Part shown: positions 1 through 11,486 of the stretch, piece by piece | Numbering within the stretch: the stretch's first letter is position 1 | Layout of the letters: each line of letters opens with the position of its first letter | From: Gymnopus androsaceus JB14 | Taxonomy: Eukaryota; Basidiomycota; Agaricomycetes; Agaricales; Omphalotaceae | Length of the DNA stretch: 64,000 nucleotides | Assembly (NCBI GenBank): GCA_009733575.1 | Contig: ML769402.1 | Coordinates: 358,991 to 422,990, forward strand | Direction of reading: 5' to 3' | Translations under genes and position numbers: made by a program | The notes under the pieces: model-generated | Databases searched by the model: none | Told to the model about the DNA's origin: nothing | Seen by the model: the letters and a program-made list of their open reading frames with translations, nothing else

Positions 1-1110
1 GCCATCACTGCCAGACTCGCTATAACGCGTGCACGTACTCTCAGTATTGATGGATCTCCGAAACCACCAGAACCAGAGCCTGAGCTCATCGAGGATCCAA
101 AAACCCCAGGGTTATTTGTCCCTGTGAAGGAAAAGGAACATCCGTTGCAGTATTCCTGGACGATCTATCACGACTCTAAAGCCAACAAAGTCTACACTCC
201 TGCGCCTAACAGCGCTAATCCCACGGGTGCTGCACCCCAGCTCGGTGATGTACCTCCCTCAGCTCCTCCCTCAGCCACTCTTCCTCCAACAGAGTCCTCA
301 GAGGGCTACGAAGCTGGTCTCACTGTCATTGGTTCATTTTCCACAGTTGAACAATTCTGTCGCTATTTCAACTGGTTAAAACCTCCTTCCCATCTCGAAC
401 GAAACTCGAATTATCATTTGTTCAAGGAGGGTATCAAACCAATGTGGGAGGATCCTGCCAATGAGAACGGTGGCAAGTGGGTCTTGACCATAAAGTCTGC
501 TCCTCCTTCTGCAGAATCCCTCCTTGACCGCTCATGGTCCTACCTCTGCATGGCCCTCGTAGGCGAAGAGCTAGAAGCAGACTTTGGTGATGAAATCTGC
601 GGTGCCGTCGTCTCTGTCCGTGCAAAAGTTGATCGAATCCAGTTGTGGACTAGATCAAAAGACAATGTCGAACGTCTCAACGCCATCGGAAAGAGACTCG
701 TCAAGTTGCTCGATGTAGGAGAGGCAGAAGGCGTCGGATTAGAGTTTCAGTTTAATACTAATACTCACACTAGTGAGGATAGGGCTGTGTTGAGCAAGTT
801 TTTGAGCATTCAGCCGGTTCCGGGGACTGGATACGGTGGACGGTTTGGTCCTGGTGGGACTCCAACGAATACTCTTGCACATGGGCCAACGGCCGCCTTT
901 GGAGGTCATGGACACAGTCGGTCGATAGGCGGAATGGGTATCGGTCCAGGCCCTGGTATTACCCCAGTCGATCCACCGTTGAGCGCTGGCGCTGAAGCTC
1001 CTGCTCCTGCACCTCCGCCCATGGGCGCCGCGGGAACAGCCTTTGGCAGCTTTGGGGTTCCATTGGGCGCGGGAACTGGAACTGGAGGTGGAGCATGGAG
1101 GAGAAGGTAG
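1..1110 (+). CDS. eIF4E-family cap-binding protein, 4EHP/eIF4E2-like (5' partial)
   Basis: The frame is open from base 1, so the true start lies upstream; the GTG at 124 is internal. The protein has the eIF4E core: LQYSWTIYHDSK, then a Pro/Ser-rich insert of about 45 residues, then STVEQF, HLFKEGIKPMWEDPANENGG, and EEICGAVVSVRAK-like and IQLWT segments. The second cap-stacking Trp is present in PMWED. The first one (FWALY in canonical eIF4E) is replaced by FCRYF, and the second W of the N-terminal RWALW motif is Tyr. HLFKEGIKPMWED is closer to 4EHP/eIF4E2 than to canonical eIF4E, so a role as a weak cap binder or translational repressor is inferred. The C-terminal 100 residues are Gly/Pro-rich and low complexity. 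No intron is seen in the visible part. Confidence 0.85.
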   Translation, partial: AITARLAITRARTLSIDGSPKPPEPEPELIEDPKTPGLFVPVKEKEHPLQYSWTIYHDSKANKVYTPAPNSANPTGAAPQLGDVPPSAPPSATLPPTESSEGYEAGLTVIGSFSTVEQFCRYFNWLKPPSHLERNSNYHLFKEGIKPMWEDPANENGGKWVLTIKSAPPSAESLLDRSWSYLCMALVGEELEADFGDEICGAVVSVRAKVDRIQLWTRSKDNVERLNAIGKRLVKLLDVGEAEGVGLEFQFNTNTHTSEDRAVLSKFLSIQPVPGTGYGGRFGPGGTPTNTLAHGPTAAFGGHGHSRSIGGMGIGPGPGITPVDPPLSAGAEAPAPAPPPMGAAGTAFGSFGVPLGAGTGTGGGAWRRR

Positions 1111-1749
1111 AAACGTTTTATATGTACGACATAATGCCATTGTAATCTTGTTACTTGTATATTTATTCGAATGTCTGCGCATCTCCGATTCATTTTCCGT
1201 CAGACTGCAGCAACCGTAGTTCCAATTGTGGCCATCTACCGCGGACTCTCCCTCATCTCGAAATCAGCCAGATTCTGCCAAGGCAAGGGGAGGAAGAAAA
1301 GAGTTGACTTGGGGGCAGGTCTATTACACGCGACGGTCCAAGTGCTGAACGCCTATTCCAGGCACTATCGTCTCTGGAGCGCGCTGATTCAATATCATTC
1401 TCAGTAAATGATCTCTTAGGAGTCGGGATAGGCTTGCTCCAGAACTTTTCACGTAGAAAAGAGAATGGAATGGAGACAAACATGGCACTAAAAGTATCAA
1501 AAGTTTTTTCAGAACCAAGGCTCAGGCTGCGACAGCAGTTGAAAAAAGAAAAAGCTGAGCCCACCGACTCGGGGTCAAAGCGACAAATATTGAACGGAGA
1601 GAGAGAGAGAGAGAGAGAAGAAACAAGGTTTGAACTCCGCATCCGAATAAAGTGCTATATGGAATAAGGTTACTATAAAATACAACTCAAACAAAATTCT
1701 AAGTAGTAGTTATAGATACACAAGTACCTGCATTTTCTCACCCGGCGTC
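1111..1749. other. Convergent 3' intergenic region
   Basis: This 640-bp gap lies between the stops of the eIF4E-like gene and Hid1, which face each other. It should hold both 3' UTRs. It contains a GA microsatellite; the short ORFs across it have no recognisable protein features. Confidence 0.6.
1597..1619 (+). repeat. (GA)n microsatellite
   Basis: An uninterrupted run of about 11 GA dinucleotides in the convergent intergenic region. Confidence 0.9.
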
Positions 1750-4700
1750 TCAAGTCCTCGTCCTCGAAGTATCCAAATTCGAGCTTGAATTCGTCCTACC
1801 CCACAACCCTCCAACAACATTCGACACCGTCTCGGTGATCTGCCTCTGTTGGTTCTGCGAATGTTTCACCAAAAACAACCGGATATTCGTCGAATTCCAT
1901 ATTCCGAGGGGAGTCATACCCCGAACGAAGATTTCACCCCAGATTAAAGAGGTGAGCCAGACAATGGATGCGTCTGACCACTGTTCTCAAGTGTAAGTAA
2001 GTTACAAGGAGGAGGGAAAGGTGGTGATACGTACGACAAAACGCCTAGGAGAAAGCGGCGGAGCAGAAGGAAGCACATCTATCAATGTCACCGAACCTAA
2101 AAAGTCTAGAATCGTCGATGCAGAGGTGGCCGCCTTTTGTGAAGCCTGCATTTCCTGAACTTTGGGTAATAATTCGGATATCATGAGCATTACAACGTCC
2201 AGAGGTAAACTATGTCTCTGTCAGTAGAATGAACCAACACTTCGAATAAGTGGCATGCATACCCTTGTTGCCACGAAGCGACCCATTCGGTAGTTGGAAC
2301 AAAGCCATTTCTACCTATCCCTGCAGCGGCCATTCGTTCAAGGCTTCCAGTTGCATCTAACGAAGATGATGAACGGCGCTCCTTCATCTTTCCTTTCGCC
2401 TTCTCCGAAGCAGCCTGGACATTTGCACTTGTGGGGATAGATTCCGCACTGGGCGAAACAATCGGCTCCGTTGTAGTTGCGGGTCCCGCAGACGGGAGGG
2501 GCGGAGGAACTGTTTCCTCATTATCATCATCTTCATTGTTTTCGCCTTCCTCGCTGTTATTGGCTGGTAAAAGGTTTTTCTTTTCTTCAGCTACGGCTGG
2601 AGGTGGGTCATCTCTTGAGACTCTTCTCCCCTTTCGTTTACCATCCTGACTTGCAGCTGCTGCTTTCCGAGTTTGTTCCTCTTTTGCAAGCTGGACGCGT
2701 CTGATATCGCGAAGCCCTCGTTCAAGGGTAAATGTCCCGAGATCTTCAAATGTCTTGTGCGCAGCTAGAATTCCATGGATAAGATTGGGATTCTCGGATA
2801 GGCGATGAAGGATGACAGAATTGAACATTTCCAGCCTGGTGTCGCGTCAATATAGGTCCGAAAGAAACAATACGTGGACATACATGAAGAACAAAAGCCG
2901 AGGATGTCCTTCATCAGAGAGAAGGAACAGAGAATTCGAGAACGAGGTAAATAATTGAACTAATCGTGTCGAGGATGTGACGCTCAAGTTCTTAAAGTAC
3001 GGCGCGCAATTTGAAAGTGCGATGATAAGACCTGGGTACAGCGAGTTGAGTTGGCCTGATGTGGTGGCTACTATAGAGTAGATCGCCTAGAAGATAAATG
3101 AGTTTGAGCCGTCTGTATTTCAAATACGCACACACATTTATCAGGAAATCTGCAGCTGTTCCAGAAACTGGAAACTTGGCTGGTAATGAAGCCTTGATAG
3201 GGTGAGCTAGTCGTTGTCCGAAAGCAGGCTCCGCTGACAGTGTTTGGATGATATACGAAAGGGCTCGACATATCCCATGTTGTTCTGAAATTAAAATGAA
3301 ACTCTAAGCATTTGGGATGCGATGATACACTTACGGGGCTTGTCCTTGATCTCTAAGTTGTAGCACAATAGGTAGGCAATGAGATCCATTCCTTGGTCCG
3401 AGTCGAGTATGTAGGCTCGGAATCGCTATGATGATTCAGAAGGATTACATGTCTGACGCAAGATACAACCAACCTTGTTCAGTTCAATCATTTTCCAGAA
3501 AAAAACAACTGGGAGTCGTTAGCAAGTCTTTTGTGCGCTGTAAAAATCCAAGCTCACTGTTTTCCGCGATGTATGGTGTGGACTTGCGAGCTCCAGGGAG
3601 TATATTATTCATGTTTATTACCTGTTGTTCCATGATGCCAAGGATCCCACTCAGCACAAACTGAAAGTCCTGCGTCCTATGCTAGAATGGAGTTAGCGGG
3701 AACTTGCAAGTTGAACGAGCATGCCCACCAGTTTCATGAGAAAATACCTAAAGGCATTGGTGCGCGCGGTTGGCGCCGACGTTTGTTGTTCATTAGCTCC
3801 AACCACGACATCCCGAGCGCTACCACTCTGAAAGTCAAGTAAAACGACAAGAACTTCAAAGCAGATGGCAACAAGATTCGCGCGTGGATCTTCGCCCTTG
3901 AAGACAAGGTGGTTGTAAGGAAGTTTACCTGCCATGGAGTTGATAGTTATCGGTTGTGCTTGCGGTGAATTCATGGCGGTGTTTAGGAGTGAGCAGAGTA
4001 TGGTGAGCACGTCACGTCTAGGTAGTTTTTGGACTAGATGAAGAGCGTATATCGACGGTCTAGTGAAAAGTGAAGATGCAGAGACGTAGATCTGACGAGA
4101 CAGCAATACCAGAAGCAGTCGGAGAACTTCGGTCTTGTTGTTGTCGTATTGGTGACTGGGTCCTGGATCTGCGGTGGAACCGATGCCCTTTTCCCTTGAA
4201 AATTTTCAGAAACCTGATATTTATAGAGAATAACTACGCACCATATAACATAGTTGATCTTGTAATGGTCTTTCTGAATTTGCATTGGAAGCGTAAATCC
4301 ACAGCAAAACATCAGGTCTATGATTGAACTGAATAGTCGCTCTCCGAGCGACGGAAGTTGTTTTTTGAGTTTCGGATTCGGAGTTGTAGACGGCTGAGGT
4401 TCTGACGGCTTTGCCTCCTCGTCCTCACTGTCATCGTCTTCGATTCACGAACTGAGGAGCTTCCGCTTGTGGCGCTGTCTCTTCTTCCACGACATCTACT
4501 TCCACCTTTTTCCAAAATACGTCCATCTCGAACGAACTTGTCCCTGCTTCCAGTTCGAATACTACCGGAAGAACCCTTTGCAAGACCCTAATACAGTTGA
4601 GAACCTCCTTCGTGGTACTCCGCTCGGTGGTTCCAGTTCCAGCCTTGATGAAAGACGTCGCAAGAGCGGACACGGAGGCAGAAGATGGAGCTGGGAAGGT

Positions 4701-5157
4701 ATGGTCGGAAATGAGATTGAACAACCGCGAACATATAACGCGAATAAGTGTCGCAATATTCTCTGGTGCATCCAGAAGAGCACGTCGAACTAAATGGAGG
4801 TCAGCAGGTTATTTTCTTCATTATTTTCTTCGTTATTTAGAAACACTGACTGTCATTGGGTGTTATCAGAGAGAACACCTCCGAGGCCGAATCGAACAAG
4901 ACAACATACTGCAAAACGAGTCAGTATTTTGAACAGATCAAGGCCACAGTAACCGCACTTGATTCCAGTAGTTGTCCGTTTCAGGAATGTTCTGTAACAA
5001 TCATTTTAAATCCTTGTTTTGATTAGACCTTTGAGACACGTACTCGGACTGCAGCCAGTTTCTGTAGTCCTCCCGGTTGACTACGAAAGGCCAGCTTTTC
5101 AGAGTCGGAGAGGAGGCCCAGTGGGGCAGTTAACCTCTGCGGAAATTTCGCGAACAT
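1750..5157 (-). CDS. hid1: Hid1 family protein
   Basis: Multi-exon gene (roughly ten exons) for the HID-1/Hid1 family, which in animals acts at the Golgi in trafficking and dense-core vesicle formation. The N-terminus can be followed exon by exon: MFAKFPQRL, SDSEKLAFR, ETDNYWNQ, SEVFSLITPNDIRRALLD, then NCIRVLQRVLPVVFE, all matching the family's start and its FWxxFW...VFSLxTPxDIR region. The middle is an acidic, Ser-rich disordered insert (positions about 2330-2760). The C-terminus reads FVPTTEWVASW, LPxxxxMLMISELLPKVQEMQ, SLIWGEIFVRGMTPLGIWNSTNIRLFLVKH, which is diagnostic. The ATG at 5157 gives a start aligned with the family. Introns are 50-60 nt with standard borders, and no frame break was needed. 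It is convergent with the eIF4E-like gene. Confidence 0.88.
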
Positions 5158-5536
5158 GGCGGAACGAAGCAAGTGTGTACTGCGCTATCGTCTGACGGTA
5201 ACAACAAGCGCCGATGTCTTAGGCGCCATTCGCCGCCTCGATCTCAGCAAGTATCTTATCTGATAATACATGAATTTCGTTTCGGTGATTGCTAAATGTC
5301 CACTCCTCCTTCAACCAACTCACTACTACCTGTAATATGCTCCAGTGGATAGTATCAACTCAATAAATTTTGGATACAAAACAAATGAAATCTTGAAAAG
5401 CAAACTCTTTATATACATGCACTAATGAGTTGCACGACAAAAACGTAGGGCATATAAGTAAAGTACTAATGAGTAGTTCCAAGTTCGTGAAATATTTTGC
5501 TAACTTTGATCGCATCTCAAATATTAAGAACAGCCT
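5158..5536. other. Intergenic, Hid1 promoter side
   Basis: A 379-bp stretch between the Hid1 start and the stop of the cupredoxin-like gene. It must hold the Hid1 promoter and the cupredoxin-like 3' UTR. I see no ORF or motif of note. Confidence 0.5.
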
Positions 5537-6664
5537 CTAAGCCAGAACGAGAACAGCAACTACACTGAGCAGAACAACCCCCATGCTGGCAATGTTTTTG
5601 ACAGAAGAGGAAGTGGGCGAGGAGGAGGATGCTGAACTACTTGCGGTATTAGCAGGAGTCGCAGTTGCAACAGCATTAAATCCGCCCGTAACTGCACTTC
5701 CACTGTTTTGCTGCAAACATACATAGATCAGCAAGAAAATATTTTGGTGATAAAGTTGAGATACATACCGCAGGGGCGCTAGAACCAAGTGCCTTCGCCG
5801 CACTTTGGAATGCGGCGAAGGTGTTCGATCCACTCGCGGGCGCTATATACACAGTGAGCTTTGCGAACTGAATATATCGATGAGATATTTACCGTTGATG
5901 CTACCAACCATGCCTTGCACACCACAATGCGTAAGTTGTTTGCAGTGGAACCAGATACTGTAGAGGGGACATGAACATTCACAGTGACGGTAAATAATAA
6001 TTAAAATAACTTACGCTGATCATGGCAAAAAGAATAAATAAGAGAGCATTCAATTCATCATGCAACGAGGGGTAGGAAGGAATAACCTACGCTCTTGGTC
6101 ATTGGTGATATTAATGGTGTATTGAACGTTGCTGACCAATCCCGAATCGAATCCAGCAGGCGTGTTATCCGTCGTATTAGCAGTAAGATAGGTGCATGGG
6201 TTTGCGAAAGACGACTGGGTAACCGAGTGGGGGCCAGTAGCAGAACTATTTCAACCGTCAAACCATGCATCAAGAAATCAAGAGAAAAGGAACACAAACT
6301 CAGTGAAGAAGAACGTGACGAGAGTGCCGTTCTAGAAGTACCAAGTAAGTACCAAAAGCAATCAGGGAACAAAGAACACTGACTGTAGCATTGAAATTAG
6401 ATGGCTCATACGCAAATTGACCTAAGAGAGACCCAAAATCAGTACCAAGCTTGTCGATGATAGTTCAATGAGAAACGCACCACCGGGCGAAACATTAACG
6501 TTTATATGCCCTGTAGTGTTCGCTACGGCTGAAGGAGCAGAGGCAGCGGCAGAGGAAGAGGAAGAGCCGGAAGAAGACGAGGCACTGGGTGCTGGTCCGG
6601 GATATGCCTGAGCTAGAGCAACGCTAACGAAGGCGAGGAAGGAAGTTGCAATCGTGAAAACCAT
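5537..6664 (-). CDS. Secreted cupredoxin-like, GPI-anchored Ser-rich protein
   Basis: The start MVFTIATSFLAFVSVALAQ is a clear signal peptide. It is followed by a Pro/Ser linker, then one cupredoxin-like domain (VNVSPGG, FNAT, TLVTFFF, GPHSVTQSSF, NPCTY, IWFHCKQLTHCGVQGMVGSIN), then a Ser/Ala/Thr-rich stalk and a hydrophobic C-terminus without charged residues, typical of a GPI signal. The possible type-1 copper ligands are His in GPHSV, Cys in WFHC, His in LTHC and Met in GMVG. These proteins are common in basidiomycete secretomes; their function is not settled. The gene has seven or eight short exons. Between positions 6090 and 5958 two well-formed introns appear to be separated by a single-nucleotide exon (C at 6015), which restores the family's usual E-P-I-W. 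A single 130-nt intron using GTTATT would instead give E-R-S-I-W. Confidence 0.85.
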
Positions 6665-7995
6665 ATTAGCTCTATGTGGTTGGTCTTAGGATGAGAACTG
6701 GTTTTTTCTCCCCAGGTTTCGAGTTATAAATGGAGCCATTTTGGCTGCGGAAAAGAAGGCGTGCCGTGAGGCATACCTTTTCTTGACCATTCGTTCTCAG
6801 GAATAGAAATACTTATTCTATGGAAGCGGCAAACACGAGTCGTTTTGACTTCATCACTTTCCTCGATCAAGATTTGAGTGCCCCGAAATGCGATCGTGAA
6901 GCACTTTACGTGCGCTGTTGTATTGCCTTGAAGAGCATATTCCATGCCGCCTGTCTCCCCTGCCTTTCAAAAATGCTCAAACAACGAGACTTGAACCGGC
7001 TGATTCATCACTTGCTCCATTGGGCTCCGCAAATTTGGCCACACGATTGCCCATCTATATGTATAAATGCATCATAATTATTCGCAAGCTGGGACTCACA
7101 TTCACACATCATAGCAAAGTCAAGGGAAATTCTAACCGTATGTGGCATCGCCCCGTTGTGAACACCTCCTGTGTGTGTGGATGTCTCCAACGAATTGGAG
7201 AAACTATATTTTCAGTGACAGTAAGGATCAAACCTTGCCATCTTTCAATCCGCCAATCTACGGTGTTATCCTCGTAAGTGTTGTCGTTCCCAAGGTACAG
7301 GTATGGTGGAGCACTAATACAGTCTAACAATAATGTTACAACCTCACTTGCGGCGCTACTCTGACACACTATACTCGAGTATGTATCTGCTGCGCAACCT
7401 ATTCAATGCATGAATCAGCCCACAATAGGAGTGGTGAATAAGCTCTCTTGCCATTCGGAAAGATTAAAGAATCCACAAATCGGCCCATGTCAACTTCCCG
7501 TATTTGAGCTATAAACCGACAGAATTGATTACCAGAGGACAATTGATAGCGGCACGAACAGCATGCGCTTGAAAGATCGAAGCCCTTTTCGGTGGGAACA
7601 CAGATAGTTAATTCTCCTTGGCGAAAGAAATGCCCACCATCTAAGAATGGCCTCTCCGGTTAAACCCGATAGAGTACTGAAATATAATCCCACCGGTCCA
7701 AGCTGAGATTATCGACCTGTTATCTCTGTCCGATCATCGGACACGAAAATGCCGGTAAAATGAGAGAACACCGTTCATTAACGAATAATAGACACTTGAA
7801 GAAAACTGAATAAAAATATCGGACCAAGCGGCAAGAACAGGTATAATGTTACAACCAATCTTTAAAAAAGTCCCGAGTTGTTGCTTGAATGGGGCACAGA
7901 GGACGCGGGTTCAACGAGCGGCTTGTGTTCTAAAGCGGAGACTACTGTAAAGGAAGAATTCATAGACGGGTAAGTAAGTGCATAGCAGGTTGTAC
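6665..7995. other. Gene-poor interval, nothing recognised
   Basis: 1.3 kb between the cupredoxin-like gene and POLD2. The longest frames are 85-119 codons on both strands and mutually overlapping. A minus-strand frame at 7109-7369 (86 codons, with APPYLYLGNDNTYEDNTVDW) looks the most protein-like but cannot be tied to a family. It may be a decayed gene fragment. Confidence 0.4.
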
Positions 7996-9760
7996 TCAAA
8001 CACGGCTTACCATCACATGATCACTGCTGCCCGTGCCTCCCGCCATACCTTCTCCCCGAAATCTTAGCGTCTTGACGCGTAAAGTACGGAGATTGACCAG
8101 TGCAAGTATCCCGGTTTTGGAGAATTCAGGAACCAGTACTAGGCGGCAACGTTTGTGCTTTCCATCATCCTCATCTACTACCATTTTCGTCATGAATTTC
8201 TTCTGCCCACCAACGATGTAGAGGTCTGGAGTTTCTTGTAAGAGAAAAGGATCTACAGTAGAATAAGGGTGACACCAGAGTGTGTCTGGTGCTGTAGGTG
8301 CGATATGTCTCCATTTGAGCGTTGATTCAAGGATAGATAAGCGGGTATGTGGCGGGGATGGTAGATATTTGAACATGTCATTTATGGGTTGACCAGAATG
8401 CAGCAGAAGCGTCCGAGATATGGGTGAAGAATCGGAGGAGATATTGAGATACGTGGGGTTGGTCTCGCAAGAGAATGAGGGGAAGGAAGATATAGCGCCA
8501 AACATGGGTCGAGGGAATGGCTGTTGAGGGAGGATGGTTCCTGAAGGATCTGTCTCCCCTGGAAGAAGGTGGATCGGCATGACTCGGCCTATGTCGAGAA
8601 GATGGCTGGAAAAGGTCACTGTAGGATGCGATGAGAATGTCGTTCCGTCGTATCCGAATTTCCGCTACAGCACCATTCAGCAACACGCGAGCATCAATAA
8701 TTATTATCCCGGAACGTACAGATTTTTTGATTTCCCCTTCTGCATCTGCTTCCCCTTTTCCAGTAACAAGCATCGGGGCCATAGAGTCACCCAGGATGAA
8801 AAGACGAGAAATCTGAGCGGCAGAAACATGGTCATTCGGACCTCCCTCTTCACCTGTTAGATACTCAACCAGCATCTGGATCTGACCGTCGGAGGGTGAC
8901 GGTGCACCAATATTCAAACCAGACACTGCTCCAATCCATTCATCTGTCGGTAAATCGTCTGAACCTGGAGCTTCAAACGCGATTGTGAGCAAGTACATAG
9001 ATGTATATGAATAAGCACATACTGTCAATATCCATCCTATCCTCGGGTTCCTTGGCCGTTGCTTTGAATTGTGGTGCAAGGCCCGGATAGCAGACATCCG
9101 CAACTTCAAATTTACCGTCTGGAGTCTCCATGCCCAATGCGCCTATGATAACGCCAGTGACTAGCTTTTCTGATTTGATACGGTCCCCAACGAGTTGTAT
9201 CCTCCCCGATTCATCTTCGAGCATCACTCTGTCATCCTCGGAGTAGTAATAAGGAGGAGGAGGAGGTGCAGGGATTGAATGCTGGACAAAGGCTCAGTGA
9301 TCTGCTGCATCGAGTAAAAATAAAAGAGTCATTACGTCTCGAGCCACGTCTTCCATAACATTTGGTTTCAGTGGCATGTCCAGGTACACTGTCCCAGCAA
9401 TGTAGCATAACTGAGATGGTTCAACCTCGAGAACTCGAGGTACAAACGAGGGATTTCCTACGCGATTGTATTAGTACAATTAGAACAAGGCATTCGAAAA
9501 AAAAAACGCACCAGGAAGGCCAGTCCACTGTTTACTTGCTGATTCTTGCACCACAGTTTTGAGTGCCCGAAGTCGAAGAAAGTAGATATTCGAGTACTGA
9601 TGCTTGTAGCTTTTGTTCTTCGAGTCTATGATGAAAGAAGGCGAATGCGGCACAACTGTTGTCGCAGCGCGCTTTGGCTGAGAATCTGAAACTGGTCTGA
9701 GAGGTCGACAGCGTCAAGAAAAATGCAGCTGCAAAGAAGATTTACTGACAGAGGTTCCAT
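7996..9760 (-). CDS. POLD2: DNA polymerase delta subunit 2 (small regulatory subunit)
   Basis: Orthologue of human p50, S. cerevisiae Pol31 and S. pombe Cdc1, which links the catalytic subunit of DNA polymerase delta to its third subunit. The N-terminus MEPLSDSQPKRAAT is followed by YSNIYFLRLRALK, the OB-fold region (DDRVMLEDESGRIQLVGD, VTGVIIGALG), then the inactive calcineurin-like domain (ISRLFILGDSM, FGYDGTTFSSHPT, LLDIGRVMPIHLLPGETDPSG, LPQQPFPRPMFG). The C-terminus holds LHSGQPINDMFKYL and WRHIAPTAPDTLWCHPY. About five introns are needed; all have GT/AG borders and the frame is intact. A final intron (GTAAGC near 8009) could replace the last few residues. The start lies 59 bp from the ATG of the divergent RAD57-like gene. 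Confidence 0.9.
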
Positions 9761-9819
9761 TGATACCGTCGTGGTGTCAAACAAAAAAGCGCGTTGTTTG
9801 GCTTTTTGTTGACGCGTTT
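9761..9819. promoter_or_regulatory. Compact bidirectional promoter region
   Basis: Only 59 bp separate the two divergent start codons (POLD2 at 9760, RAD57-like at 9820). Transcription of both genes must start within this span or inside the neighbouring coding sequence. No TATA box is apparent. Confidence 0.5.
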
Positions 9820-11340
9820 ATGTCTTTGGCTGCTCTATCAGCCTCTCAAAAGGCTCTGCTAAAACGAGGTCTTTTTTTCCAATTATCTCTTTATTCTAAT
9901 GTTTCTAATAAATTCACAGGAAAAATCACGACTGTATCAGATCTTATTCTTACTCCTACTCCAGAAATCGCCAAAAAATGCAGAGTCTCTCCACTGGAAA
10001 TAAAAGCCATGGTAGATGCTGTGTGTAAATCGAAGCCTATACAAGCTCAGACATTGGCCGAGCTTCTCTCGCCTCCCAATTTGTATGGTACTTGCACCTC
10101 TGGAGATCCAGATCTAGACGTCGCCCTTGGAGGCGGGTTTCGAACGGGAATGATCTGGGAAGTCGTTGGCGAAAGGTTTGTATATATATACTATTCTCCA
10201 AGCAACCTGGCGTTAAATCACACTCTAGTGCGGCAGGAAAGACCCAGCTAGCCTTGCGAACATCCTTACTTGCCCAATTATCAAAGGAACACGGTGGCCT
10301 CGATGGATCAGCCTGCTATTTGCTCACTTCTGGAAACTTCCAACTGCTCGTATGCTTCAGATATCAGAAAATCATCCATTGCTTGCTTCATCTAGGAGAG
10401 TCCAATCTTGATGATGTACACACCATGCTCGTCCCTAGCATAGAATTTCTTATCAAGGCCCTCTCCTGAACTTCTCCCAGATTTTATCGAACGCAAACTC
10501 AAACAGTATACGTCGGACTCTACTACCAAACCAGTGCGATTAGTGGTCATAGACGCGCTTGGAGAACTATTCCATTCTTCAGACAAGACTTCTACTCAGA
10601 CCCTCGTACAGCGTTCTCGGAACATCACAGAGATATCCTCCCATCTGCATTCCATCGCTAGCAAATATGGAGTCGTCGTTATCGTTCTGAATGAGGTCGT
10701 AGATGCATTCGACCGAGGTTCAGGCGATGACGATCCTGCGCTCGGCCTTTCCTACGCAGAGCAGTCGCGATGGTTTGGAAGAGCGCATAGTGTTCCGGGC
10801 GAAGAACGCAAAGAGGCTAGTCTGGGCTTGGTGTGGGCTAATCAGGTCAACGCTCGGATAATGCTGTCTCGAACAGGTCGCAGACGGTTTCTAGACTATG
10901 CGGTCAGTCGACAGCAGAGAAACGGCAAAAGATGAATGATGACAGTTTTAACCAACGAAGTCTACCCGTACAAGACACGGAACACCTCGAGCTAATTCGT
11001 CGTTTGAGCATTGTGTTCAGCTCTGTCTCGTCTCCGAAATCGCTTGATTATATTGTGGATGCTGCAGGAATAAGTGTCTTGGCGGAGGAAGATGCATCTA
11101 CTGGGAGACCTGCAGCGAGTGACCCTGCTGCCACTACTGTGCAATCTGTTGACCTTGACGCTTGCTATGCCTAGCTCACAGATCGCGCCGCTAGACGTCG
11201 GCTTTGTCGAAAGTGAAAGTACAGTCGGCAAGCTACCAACCGAACCATCTATGGTGCCGGATGACTGGGACGCGGAAGACTGGGACACGTTTTGGGAGAA
11301 CGACCAAATCACGGAGGAGATAAACCTGTTAGTCCAGTAA
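9820..11340 (+). CDS. RAD57: RAD57/XRCC3-like RecA-family recombinase paralogue, frame-broken
   Basis: RAD51-paralogue ATPase of homologous recombination. ATG at 9820 starts MSLAALSASQKALLKRG. Intron 1 splits Gly (near 9868-9918). Then come TVSDLILTPTPEIAKK, the linker DPDLDVALGGGFRTGMIWE, and Walker A GESAAGKTQ, formed across intron 2 (10176-10233). After this the conserved text continues in changing frames: LPTARMLQISENHPLL, SNLDDVHTMLVPSIEFLIKAL, ELLPDFIERKL, Walker B VRLVVIDALGELF, VVVIVLNEVVDAFDR, LGLVWANQVNARIMLSRTGRRRF, then LELIRRLSIVFSSVSSPKSLD, and a final acidic DDWDAEDWDTFWEND. Breaks fall near 10330, 10393, 10466, 10900 and 11170; no GT/AG intron of usual length explains them. 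Either the gene is decaying or the sequence has indel errors. RAD57 versus XRCC3 naming is tentative. Confidence 0.75.
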
Positions 11341-11486
11341 AACGAGGCCCTTCTACATATACGAACGGATAATGAATGGTGTAAATTTATAGAAAACAAT
11401 GCTGTACAACTACATACAACTTAGCTATTGATACAATCAGTACATACCTAAACGATTCAAACAATCAAATGCCTCTACTAGCGCAA

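Noticed and set aside
739..1182. 147-codon minus-strand frame
   Set aside because: Antisense to the Gly/Pro-rich C-terminus of the eIF4E-like gene.
10351..10397. A GTATGC...CTAG intron inside the RAD57-like gene
   Set aside because: It would remove LPTARMLQISENHPLL, which is conserved, and would not restore the downstream frame.
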